From contig JBAZLI010000039.1 of NCBI GenBank assembly GCA_041650355.1, forward strand, positions 1 to 9,045: a DNA stretch of 9,045 bases, in the 5' to 3' direction. The notes under the pieces were generated by a model, which was not told where the DNA came from, made no database searches, and saw nothing but the letters and a program-made list of their open reading frames with translations. The DNA comes from Candidatus Micrarchaeia archaeon. Its GTDB lineage: Archaea > Micrarchaeota > Micrarchaeia > Anstonellales > Bilamarchaeaceae. A program made the translations under genes and the position numbers. This document shows, piece by piece, positions 1 through 4,454 of the stretch (its first letter is position 1; each line of letters begins with the position of its first letter).

Positions 1-80
1 GGGAACTGCCGGATATTCTTGCGGAAAGGATAGAAAAGCTGGAGCAGGAGATGAAAAACCTGAAGGAACGGAAAAACTAA
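1..80 (+). CDS. C-terminal end of an unidentified protein (5' part outside window)
   Basis: An open frame enters from the left edge and stops at TAA (78-80). The 25 visible residues start ELPDILAERIEKLEQEM and end in KERKN. They are highly charged, with leucine/isoleucine spacing that suggests an amphipathic or coiled-coil helix as the C-terminus. No family can be assigned from so short a piece. The next gene starts 59 bases downstream behind its own TATA-like element, so the two need not be co-transcribed. Confidence 0.6.
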   Translation, partial: ELPDILAERIEKLEQEMKNLKERKN

Positions 81-110
81 ACCTGCGGCAAAATTTCCGA
101 AGCATCATCA

Positions 111-120
111 ATTATATTTT
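111..120 (+). promoter_or_regulatory. TATA-like promoter element for the SpeD-like gene
   Basis: The stretch attatatttt is centred about 25 bases before the ATG at 140. There is no Shine-Dalgarno sequence in between. This spacing is what a leaderless archaeal transcript would show, with transcription starting at or next to the start codon. A purine-rich BRE-like run (gaagcatca) lies just upstream. Confidence 0.5.
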
Positions 121-139
121 TTTCGCACATCTCTAACGT

Positions 140-496
140 ATGCGAGATATTGCACCCCATATAACCAGGCAGAGGTTAGTTGTAGAAGGATTTTTCGAAA
201 TACCCGTCCGAAGAAAAACCATTCTTGCTTTTTTCAGGGGAATCACAAGAGAGCTGGGCCTGCACACCTATGGGAAACCCACCATACACGCCACGGGGAA
301 TATTGGAAAAGCGATAAACCAGGGCTTTGACTCTTTCGTTCCGCTCATAGATTCCGGCATCGCGCTTTATGTGTGGGGCAACGCAAAATTCTTCTCAACC
401 GTGATTTACACCTGCAAGAAGTTCGACAGCAAGAAAGCGGTAAATTTCACGAAGCGCTTCTTCAAGTCGAAGAGAATGGTGCATAGTTCGTTCTAA
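140..496 (+). CDS. SpeD-like protein (S-adenosylmethionine decarboxylase superfamily), altered active site
   Basis: This 118-residue protein matches the class 1B AdoMet decarboxylase (SpeD) fold half. Aligned from memory with Thermotoga maritima SpeD without gaps, residues 71-92 (DSGIALYVW...YTC) fall on its ESHLTIHTW...FTC block. Ser72 occupies the position of the pyruvoyl-forming Ser63, and Cys92 that of catalytic Cys83. Tyr77 replaces His68, which is needed for self-cleavage, and Asp replaces Ser55. True SpeD makes decarboxylated AdoMet for spermidine synthesis, and some SpeD relatives have become arginine or ornithine decarboxylases. With the histidine gone, this one may process differently, use another substrate or be non-catalytic. 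The N-terminal RQRLVVEGFFEI resembles the first strand of the family. The gene appears leaderless and stands alone; no polyamine genes are nearby. Superfamily membership is fairly sure, the exact activity is not. Confidence 0.72.
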   Translation: MRDIAPHITRQRLVVEGFFEIPVRRKTILAFFRGITRELGLHTYGKPTIHATGNIGKAINQGFDSFVPLIDSGIALYVWGNAKFFSTVIYTCKKFDSKKAVNFTKRFFKSKRMVHSSF

Positions 497-522
497 TGCG
501 TGCTAAAGCGCAGCCGGCAAAG

Positions 523-532
523 AAATAAAAAA
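523..532 (+). promoter_or_regulatory. Possible TATA-like element for the small lipoprotein
   Basis: The A-rich run aaataaaaaa lies 21-30 bases before the ATG at 553, and no ribosome binding site follows it. The position fits a leaderless promoter, but the sequence is only a loose TATA match. Confidence 0.35.
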
Positions 533-552
533 CACAACTCCTTAATCCCACT

Positions 553-1017
553 ATGGGAATCCGCATTTTCGCTGTGTTTGCTTTAGTTCTAGTGCTTATG
601 CTCGGGTGCATACAGCCCCAAATAAGTTCGGCAGTGCCGGCTGATTTGGAAATAACCTACGGCTACGGCGCGTGCCACGCTGAATGGGGCCGCACCACAT
701 TAACCATAGACGCAAAAGGCCACGGAACTTCCGGGAACGAGGGCGGCCAGGGCATGGACGCGCTCGTGAACCTCATCTCCAAAAAATCATTCACGCTCAG
801 CGAGAAGGAGCTCCTGGCGCTCCTGAACGGAATCGAGTCCAGCGGATTCTATTCCCTCGGGGATTCCTATTCCGACCTGTTGGTGCAGGACGGGAGCTGC
901 TCTTTCATATCCGTAACCAAGAACAACTCCACGAAAACGGTTTCAGTTTCCAACACCGCTGCACCGGAAGCGTTCTCTAAAGCCGCGGACCTGATAAGCG
1001 CTGCGTCAAGCAAATGA
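553..1017 (+). CDS. Small lipid-anchored envelope protein, function unknown
   Basis: The 154-residue product has a hydrophobic signal segment (residues 3-18) ending in a lipobox, LMLGC, with the lipidated cysteine predicted at Cys19. The mature part should sit outside the membrane. It opens with a strand-rich segment (DLEITYGYGACHAEWG) followed by TLTIDAKGHG, then an acidic helix (LSEKELLALLNGIESSGFY). This layout resembles small DUF6438-type secreted domains; that resemblance is from memory and weak. Cys41 and Cys116 could form a disulfide. The start at 553 is chosen because the signal peptide begins there and an A-rich promoter-like run lies about 25 bases upstream. The TGA stop ends on the first base of the tRNA-Val 3'-end repeat, so this gene once probably abutted the tRNA tail to tail. 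Confidence 0.75.
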   Translation: MGIRIFAVFALVLVLMLGCIQPQISSAVPADLEITYGYGACHAEWGRTTLTIDAKGHGTSGNEGGQGMDALVNLISKKSFTLSEKELLALLNGIESSGFYSLGDSYSDLLVQDGSCSFISVTKNNSTKTVSVSNTAAPEAFSKAADLISAASSK

Positions 1018-1037
1018 TGGGCCCGTCCAGATTCGAA
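1017..1037 (-). repeat. Displaced 3' end of tRNA-Val (distal attachment-like repeat)
   Basis: These 21 bases are identical to 1698-1718, which is the end of the intact tRNA-Val gene (T-loop from TTCGAA, 3' T-stem strand, acceptor strand, discriminator and one flanking base). Identity stops exactly at 1038. The bases beyond cannot form the 5' half of a T-stem, so this is only a tRNA tail and not a tRNA. A tRNA-tail copy beyond an insert is the classic mark left by tyrosine-recombinase integration. Confidence 0.7.
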
Positions 1038-1164
1038 TGTCAGCCCAAGAGGGCTTCGCCCCCTTAGTCCGACACCGCCCAAACCCCCTTGAAAAATGAA
1101 GTAATCACTTCACTGGCGCAATTCCACTCCAAAATAGGACGTATATTTCCGTGCGATTCGAAAC
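1038..1164. other. Non-coding left part of the insert with two hairpins
   Basis: No convincing gene is present. Bases 1048-1064 form a 7-bp GC-rich hairpin with a 3-base loop (one G-T pair). Bases 1097-1112 form a 6-bp inverted repeat (tgaagt/acttca) around aatc. Both lie downstream of the minus-strand gene ending at 1165 and could protect or end its transcript. The GC-rich patch 1041-1080 differs from the AT-rich remainder of the insert and may be old flanking DNA or a decayed RNA gene. An isolated gattcgaa (1155-1162) repeats eight bases of the tRNA tail, which may be chance. Confidence 0.4.
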
Positions 1165-1662
1165 CTAATTTTTAACGAGAATTATCCCATATATACCTTC
1201 GGCTTCAGCAGGGAGTAACATAGTTAGATTATCGATTTTTTGTATCTTAATAGTGTAATTCTGATATTCATATGGTTGCCAAATAAGTTCACTATTTCTT
1301 ATCGGTTGGTCAAATTCAATCTTTTGTATTTCGAAGCTATTTGCGCTTTCATTTGCAACAAAACCAAATACGTGTCCCACTTTTTCCCCATCTTGATATA
1401 ACCCCGTTGATTCTCGTATGCCTAATGTTTCTTTGTCCGTTATGATAGTAACATTGACATCCCCCTCAACCTTTCCAATAACAAAGCCTCCACTTTGATT
1501 CTGTGTATTAATCAGGTAAAATTCGTTTGTCGAGGTGTTGTTTACAATAACCCCTGCTACTATGATTGCCGACACCCCCAACAATAACGGAAGCAAAATC
1601 TGCGTGAACCAAGGATTTTTCCAGATTCCTGCATTCGCCCTCTTTTCTGGCCTTCCATCCAC
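1165..1662 (-). CDS. Membrane-anchored protein with an exposed domain, cargo of the insert; function unknown
   Basis: The 165-residue product begins with a short basic segment (MDGRPEKRANAG), then a single hydrophobic helix at about residues 19-41 (FTQILLPLLLGVSAIIVAGV). A polar domain of about 120 residues follows and is predicted to face outside. That domain carries several N-glycosylation sequons (NNT, NQS, NVT, NES, NYT, NLT) and is rich in short beta-prone stretches. GTG is chosen as start because AGGTGAT lies a few bases upstream; an ATG four bases later is in another frame. Codons are noticeably richer in A/T than those of the neighbouring ribosomal genes, which fits foreign origin. 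The gene lies 36 bases after the tRNA-Val 3' end in the same orientation, so read-through from the operon could express it. I recognise no family. Confidence 0.7.
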   Translation of the reverse strand: MDGRPEKRANAGIWKNPWFTQILLPLLLGVSAIIVAGVIVNNTSTNEFYLINTQNQSGGFVIGKVEGDVNVTIITDKETLGIRESTGLYQDGEKVGHVFGFVANESANSFEIQKIEFDQPIRNSELIWQPYEYQNYTIKIQKIDNLTMLLPAEAEGIYGIILVKN

Positions 1663-1697
1663 GGTATCACCTTTCCTAAACGAAACAGATTCAGAAT

Positions 1698-1718
1698 ATG
1701 GGCCCGTCCAGATTCGAA
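1698..1718 (-). repeat. Proximal copy of the 21-bp repeat, within tRNA-Val
   Basis: This copy covers the discriminator base, the 3' acceptor strand, the 3' T-stem strand and most of the T-loop of the intact tRNA-Val gene, plus one flanking base. It is identical to 1017-1037. Recombination between the two copies would delete 681 bp and restore a single tRNA 3' end. Confidence 0.7.
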
Positions 1719-1800
1719 CTGGAGATTTTCTGCGTGTAAGGCAGACGTCTTAACCATTGCCGGTCTTTTACAAGCGTAAAAAACTCTCGACTACGAGCCC
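1699..1800 (-). tRNA. tRNA-Val(UAC) with a D-loop intron
   Basis: The gene reads from 1800 down to 1699. The acceptor GGGCTCG pairs with CGGGCCC (7 bp, one G-T). The anticodon arm is TCTGC-CTTACAC-GCAGA, giving anticodon UAC (1738-1736). The T-arm is TCCAG-TTCGAAT-CTGGA and the discriminator is A; CCA is not encoded. With a 29-base intron removed, the D-arm becomes GTCGAGTGGTTAAGAC, with invariant A14, G18 and G19, and G15 able to pair with C48; the mature tRNA is 73 bases. Only 13 bases separate it from the DUF655 stop. The AT-rich run 1805-1813 is too close to the 5' end to serve as a normal TATA box, so the tRNA is probably transcribed with the upstream protein operon and released by RNase P. 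Confidence 0.93.
1757..1785 (-). other. 29-nt tRNA intron with bulge-helix-bulge splice motif (position 15/16)
   Basis: Exon 1 bases GTCG (1791-1788) pair with intron bases CGGC (1762-1759), forming the 4-bp central helix with one G-T pair. Three-base bulges flank it on opposite strands: A-G^A at 1787-1785 and A-A^T at 1758-1756. Inside is a 9-bp hairpin (1784-1776 with 1771-1763) capped by GCTT. Cutting after the second base of each bulge yields exactly the D-loop expected of a tRNA-Val. The outer exon-exon helix is missing, so this is a relaxed form recognised by splicing endonucleases of broader specificity. Splicing is inferred from structure. Confidence 0.88.
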
Positions 1801-1813
1801 GAAAATTTAAAAA

Positions 1814-2365
1814 TCAGAAAGTTCTCATCGAGAACGGCTTTATGAAGAGGTAATGCTTCTCCTTCCCCTCCAGCTCCCCCATTATCCTGTGCGCGAACAT
1901 CAGCGCAGGGTCCGCAATCGAGGGTATGCGCTTCTTCACGTCATCGAAATTCTCGAACGGCTTCTTCTCCCTCTCGTTCAGCAGGGACTCCAGGTGCTTC
2001 TTCCCAACCCCTGGCAGCAGCTCGAGCTGGTGCACCCTCATCGAAATGGGTCCTGCCTTGTTCAGGAAATTCACGAACTCCTGCTCGTGCTCAGCTATTG
2101 CCGACCTCATTATCACGGACAGGTTCTCCTTGGCGTTCTGTGTAAGTTCCGAGTAGTTCAACTTGCCCTTTATCCTGCTCACTTCGTTCCTCTGCTCCTT
2201 TCCTATGTAAACCTTCTGCCCTATGGAAACGGTAGCTTCGGGCTTGAGCGTTGCTTCGAGCAGGGTGAAAAACTGGCCCCCCACCATCTGAACCAGGGGC
2301 TCGCGCCTCACGTCGCTGGACCTCCCTCCCGGGAGATATTCGACTATCCATGCGTTCTCCTCCAT
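1814..2365 (-). CDS. DUF655 family protein with helix-hairpin-helix, predicted nucleic-acid-binding
   Basis: The 183-residue protein opens with ENAWIVEYLPGG, the start typical of archaeal DUF655 (COG1491). Residues about 50-66 (GQKVYIGKEQRNEVSRI) form a small OB-like strand segment. Residues about 113-135 (QLELLPGVGKKHLESLLNER) are a helix-hairpin-helix of the kind that binds DNA or RNA backbones. The biochemical role of the family is not established; its recurring link with Rpo4 and L21e suggests work in transcription or ribosome biology. ATG at 2365 is preferred over an in-frame TTG 12 bases upstream because GGTGG lies just before the ATG. The gene follows rpo4 by 16 bases and is the last protein gene before tRNA-Val. 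Confidence 0.88.
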   Translation of the reverse strand: MEENAWIVEYLPGGRSSDVRREPLVQMVGGQFFTLLEATLKPEATVSIGQKVYIGKEQRNEVSRIKGKLNYSELTQNAKENLSVIMRSAIAEHEQEFVNFLNKAGPISMRVHQLELLPGVGKKHLESLLNEREKKPFENFDDVKKRIPSIADPALMFAHRIMGELEGKEKHYLFIKPFSMRTF

Positions 2366-2381
2366 CCTGCCCACCAAAATT

Positions 2382-2699
2382 TCATTTGAAAAGCTTCACT
2401 ATCTCTTCAGCCTCCTCCTGGCTCAGGTCAATCTTGTCTTTCTGCACGAGCGTCCGCACAGTTTCAATGTGCTTCGGCGAGACGTTGGCCAGGCTCACCG
2501 CGGCTTCGCGCGTGAACTTCTTGTTCTTCATTATCTTGTCAACTAGCGCTTCGGCCTCCTTCCTGGTGCCCTTCGCGAATTTCTTGGCGTAGTCCTGCGC
2601 CTGTTTTTGTTCGTAGCCCAGCTCGCCCTCCTTCTCCCGGCCTTCCAATATGTCCTTCACTTCTGCCAGCGTTATCTGCTTGGTGCCGTTAACCTTCAT
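2382..2699 (-). CDS. rpoF: DNA-directed RNA polymerase subunit Rpo4 (RpoF)
   Basis: The 105-residue protein matches the archaeal Rpb4 homologue that pairs with Rpo7 to form the polymerase stalk, which takes part in promoter opening and RNA binding. It has the family layout: a short N-terminal strand (NGTKQITLAEVKDIL), a lysine-rich helix, then the HRDC-like helical part (EAEALVDKIM, FTREAAVSLANVSPKHIETVRT, EEAEEIVKLF). Length is normal for archaea. The ATG overlaps the L21e stop by four bases (2696-2699), so the two are translationally coupled. The order L21e - Rpo4 - DUF655 is common in archaea. Confidence 0.93.
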   Translation of the reverse strand: MKVNGTKQITLAEVKDILEGREKEGELGYEQKQAQDYAKKFAKGTRKEAEALVDKIMKNKKFTREAAVSLANVSPKHIETVRTLVQKDKIDLSQEEAEEIVKLFK

Positions 2700-3001
2700 T
2701 TGCTCACCTTCTTCGCTTTCCTCGCACCAGCTTTCATCATGTGCACCGGGCTGAGCACGAGCGTCTTCACGAGGCCGCCATCCGTTATCCTCACTATGTA
2801 TGCTGTCCCCTGCTTCTTCACGACCTCTCCGCTTATGCCGTTGTACCTCGGGTGCGGCAGGCCCTTGAAATACGGGCCTATGGATATCACTATCCTCTCT
2901 CCAGGCCTGAACGGCTTCACGAAATCATTTGCGGTGAGCGTTCTCTTCTTTTTCGTGGATTTCGTTCCTTTGGAGAAAAATCCCCTTGACCTCTTAACCA
3001 T
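2696..3001 (-). CDS. rpl21e: Large-subunit ribosomal protein L21e
   Basis: The 101-residue basic protein fits L21e. It has a lysine/arginine-rich N-terminus (VKRSRGFFSKGTKSTKKKR), an SH3-like barrel with GERIVISIGPYFKGLPHPRYNG and SGEVVKKQGTAYIVRI, and a basic tail. HPRYNG with the following glycine-rich turn is characteristic and contacts rRNA. The ATG is preceded by GAGGTAGGT at a suitable distance. It is the first gene of a minus-strand operon continuing into rpo4, DUF655 and tRNA-Val. Its promoter lies in the region shared with the divergent TBP gene. Confidence 0.94.
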   Translation of the reverse strand: MVKRSRGFFSKGTKSTKKKRTLTANDFVKPFRPGERIVISIGPYFKGLPHPRYNGISGEVVKKQGTAYIVRITDGGLVKTLVLSPVHMMKAGARKAKKVSK

Positions 3002-3060
3002 ATTTACCTACCTCTAACCATTAAGCTGAATGCAACAGAGTATTTTACTTTGGTGTCAGG

Positions 3061-3071
3061 GGTTTTTAAGC
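3061..3071 (-). promoter_or_regulatory. Probable TATA element for the L21e operon
   Basis: On the minus strand this reads GCTTAAAAACC. It would place the transcript start near 3037-3040, leaving a leader of about 37 bases that includes the GAGGT ribosome binding site before the ATG at 3001. It is only a few bases from the divergent TBP promoter. Confidence 0.45.
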
Positions 3072-3076
3072 ATTCT

Positions 3077-3096
3077 CTTTTTAAATCTTTTTAAAT
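3077..3096 (+). promoter_or_regulatory. Tandem duplicated TATA element upstream of TBP
   Basis: Two perfect copies of the 10-mer ctttttaaat lie head to tail (3077-3086 and 3087-3096). Each is a good archaeal TATA box. They would place transcript starts near 3108 and 3118, ahead of the TTG start at 3139. Two adjacent TATA boxes in front of the gene for the TATA-binding protein could allow self-regulation; that is inference. Confidence 0.6.
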
Positions 3097-3113
3097 AAGC
3101 AACGCTGCTTATT
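3094..3113. promoter_or_regulatory. Palindrome between the TBP TATA box and the start codon, candidate operator
   Basis: Perfect 8-base arms aataagca and tgcttatt flank acgc. The palindrome begins in the second TATA copy and covers the predicted transcript start. A dimeric repressor here would block the preinitiation complex; in RNA it could form a short hairpin in the leader. The symmetry is directly visible, the role is inferred. Confidence 0.5.
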
Positions 3114-3138
3114 CTCAAAAAGCGCACAGGGTGATAGC

Positions 3139-3696
3139 TTGGCAAAAGGTATCGATTTCGTCATTACCAACATCGTCTCCTCGGCCAACCTCGGGTTGGA
3201 GCTGGACCTTTTCTACATCGCCCAGAAAATAAAGGAAATTGAATACGAGCCGGAGCAGTTCCCGGGCGCGATACTCAAATTCAAGGAGCCAAAAGCATCG
3301 CTTTTGCTCTTCAAGAACGGAAAAGTGGTGTGCGTCGGGTGCAAAGACGAAGAGACAATAGCGAAGACGCTGGACAAGACCGTGAAGCTCCTCAAGCCCT
3401 ACGCGAAGAAGATACTCACCAACAAGAAGCCCACATTCGTGGTCACCAACATCGTGGCGAGCGCGGACCTGAAGATGCCCCTGGACCTGTTCGCAATCGC
3501 GTACAAGGTAAAAGATGTTGAATACGAGCCGGAGCAGTTCCCGGGCGCGATACTCAAATTCAAGGAGCCCCGCGTTTCCATGCTGCTCTTCAAGAACGGA
3601 AAAGTGATTTGCGCCGGAGCGACCAGCAAGAAGCAGATAAAGGACACTCTTGTGAAAGCGAAGGCACTCCTGTCCAGGTACACAGGGAAGAAATAG
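3139..3696 (+). CDS. tbp: TATA-binding protein (TBP)
   Basis: The 185-residue protein is the archaeal general factor that recognises the TATA box and recruits TFB and RNA polymerase. It shows the two-fold saddle: half 1 spans about residues 5-93 and half 2 about 98-185, with ITNIVSSANL/VTNIVASADL and EYEPEQFPGAILKFKEP in both. The FPG and LLFKNGK phenylalanines that kink DNA are present in each half. The start is taken as TTG (MAKGIDF) because GGGTGAT (3129-3135) precedes it and the length suits the family. The halves are far more alike than usual, at DNA level too (see repeats). The protein lacks the long acidic tail of some archaeal TBPs and ends in a basic YTGKK. It is convergent with SBDS, with 2 bases between the stops. 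Confidence 0.96.
   Translation: MAKGIDFVITNIVSSANLGLELDLFYIAQKIKEIEYEPEQFPGAILKFKEPKASLLLFKNGKVVCVGCKDEETIAKTLDKTVKLLKPYAKKILTNKKPTFVVTNIVASADLKMPLDLFAIAYKVKDVEYEPEQFPGAILKFKEPRVSMLLFKNGKVICAGATSKKQIKDTLVKAKALLSRYTGKK
3239..3290 (+). repeat. 52-bp perfect direct repeat in TBP, copy 1
   Basis: These bases are identical to 3518-3569, offset by 279 bases (93 codons), the register between the two TBP halves. The repeat encodes the EYEPEQFPGAILKFKEP region. A second identical stretch of 23 bases occurs at 3305-3327 and 3584-3606. Every synonymous position in these stretches is shared. Confidence 0.93.
3518..3569 (+). repeat. 52-bp perfect direct repeat in TBP, copy 2
   Basis: This is the C-terminal-half copy of 3239-3290. 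In other archaeal TBPs as I recall them, YEPEQFPG is typical of the second half while the first half reads more like YNPEEFPG. This copy is therefore the likelier donor. Confidence 0.93.
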
Positions 3697-3698
3697 GC

Positions 3699-4400
3699 TC
3701 ATCCTATCTTTTCCACCACTTTCGTCTCGTTGTTCCCTGCAGTGAGCTTGTTTATCCTGTCGTAGAACTCTCCCTGCGCCCCTGAAGGGATTTCAACCAG
3801 CATTATGAGGCTTCCGTCCTTGGCCCACTCCTCCTTGACCATGCCCCAGCTCTTGAGCGCGCCGTAGGACTGGTGCGCGAACTGCGCCGGAATCTTCACC
3901 GCGACCCGCATCCTCTCGAACTTGAGCGGAATTATCGCCCGTATCTCCTTCAGAATGTCCGGCAACTGGTCCCGCGCGTCCCTGAACGGGTCCACGTGCA
4001 CCTTCGCTTTTTCCAATGCCTCCTCAATCCTGCTCGCAGTGTGCGGCGCATTTGTTCTAGGATCAATAGTCTCGCGCACTAGTATGGAAACAATCTGCTT
4101 GTACTTTTCCTCCATCTTCTTCCTCTTCTGCTCTGTAGTAAGCTGTATGTTGCCCTTTTTGAGCATGATTTCCAGAATCTGCATTATGTCCGTAGTTCCG
4201 AAGGCCTTGTGGAGCGCCTCGCTCTTCGCCTTTTCAGCCTTCCTCGCGTCAAAATAAACCTCATCCACCACGAGTATGTTCCTCACGTCCGGCTTGCGCC
4301 CTTCCCTGTACATGTTCGCGAGCTCAGGGTCCACATAAACCTCAAAATTTACCCCGTTTACTTTCATATCAGCGATAATTGCCTTGTCGAGCGTAGTCAT
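3699..4400 (-). CDS. Ribosome maturation protein SBDS/SDO1 homologue
   Basis: The 233-residue protein matches archaeal SBDS, which in eukaryotes works with the GTPase EFL1 to remove the anti-association factor (eIF6) from the new large subunit; the archaeal counterpart is thought to act similarly with EF-2 and aIF6. The FYSH domain covers about residues 1-85 (NFEVYVDPELANMYREG, ILVVDEVYFDARK). A helical middle domain follows, with the signature KKGNIQLTTEQKRKKMEEK and IDPRTNAPHTASRIEEAL. The C-terminal ferredoxin-like domain begins near residue 150 (IPLKFERMRVAVKIPAQ). ATG at 4400 is preferred over a TTG 12 bases upstream because GGTGAT (4405-4410) precedes it. In many archaea this gene sits with exosome or proteasome genes; here it stands alone. 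Confidence 0.95.
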   Translation of the reverse strand: MTTLDKAIIADMKVNGVNFEVYVDPELANMYREGRKPDVRNILVVDEVYFDARKAEKAKSEALHKAFGTTDIMQILEIMLKKGNIQLTTEQKRKKMEEKYKQIVSILVRETIDPRTNAPHTASRIEEALEKAKVHVDPFRDARDQLPDILKEIRAIIPLKFERMRVAVKIPAQFAHQSYGALKSWGMVKEEWAKDGSLIMLVEIPSGAQGEFYDRINKLTAGNNETKVVEKIG

Positions 4401-4433
4401 AAATATCACCAAAGTAGCTTACTGTGCAATTTC

Positions 4434-4445
4434 TTTAAATTTAAT
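4434..4445 (-). promoter_or_regulatory. Probable TATA element for the SBDS gene
   Basis: On the minus strand this reads ATTAAATTTAAA. It would put the transcript start near 4412, giving a leader of about 12 bases that just contains the GGTGAT ribosome binding site at 4410-4405. Confidence 0.5.
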
Positions 4446-4454
4446 CAGTATGGC

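Larger units (their letters stand above)
1017..1718 (-). mobile_element. Putative mini integrated element at the 3' end of tRNA-Val
   Basis: The segment is bounded by the 21-bp direct repeats at 1017-1037 and 1698-1718, giving a unit of 681 bp. The intact tRNA is at the right end and the orphan tail at the left, as expected for integration into a tRNA 3' end. The interior is visibly richer in A+T than both flanks and holds one minus-strand gene (1165-1662) for a membrane-anchored protein. No integrase lies inside, so the element is either a deletion remnant or was mobilised in trans. An alternative is duplication of the tRNA tail without mobility. The repeat is directly visible; the mobile origin is inference. 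Confidence 0.55.

Noticed and set aside
1019..1080. Possible second tRNA gene on the minus strand, since it ends in TTCGAATCTGGACGGGCCC and contains a GC-rich hairpin
   Set aside because: The 5' strand of the T-stem is absent (the bases before TTCGAAT cannot pair), the acceptor pairs over only four bases and no anticodon arm is recognisable. It is better explained as a tRNA tail plus unrelated sequence.
1155..1162. Third copy of gattcgaa, a possible extra attachment-site fragment
   Set aside because: Eight bases centred on the palindrome TTCGAA are easily met by chance and no flanking identity extends it.
1853..2389. Plus-strand open frame of 178 codons
   Set aside because: It is fully antisense to DUF655, has no ribosome binding site and has a low-complexity Leu/His-rich product.
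3115..3702. Minus-strand open frame of 195 codons opposite TBP, with an internal repeat
   Set aside because: It mirrors the TBP coding sequence, and its internal repeat is just the antisense of the TBP direct repeat.
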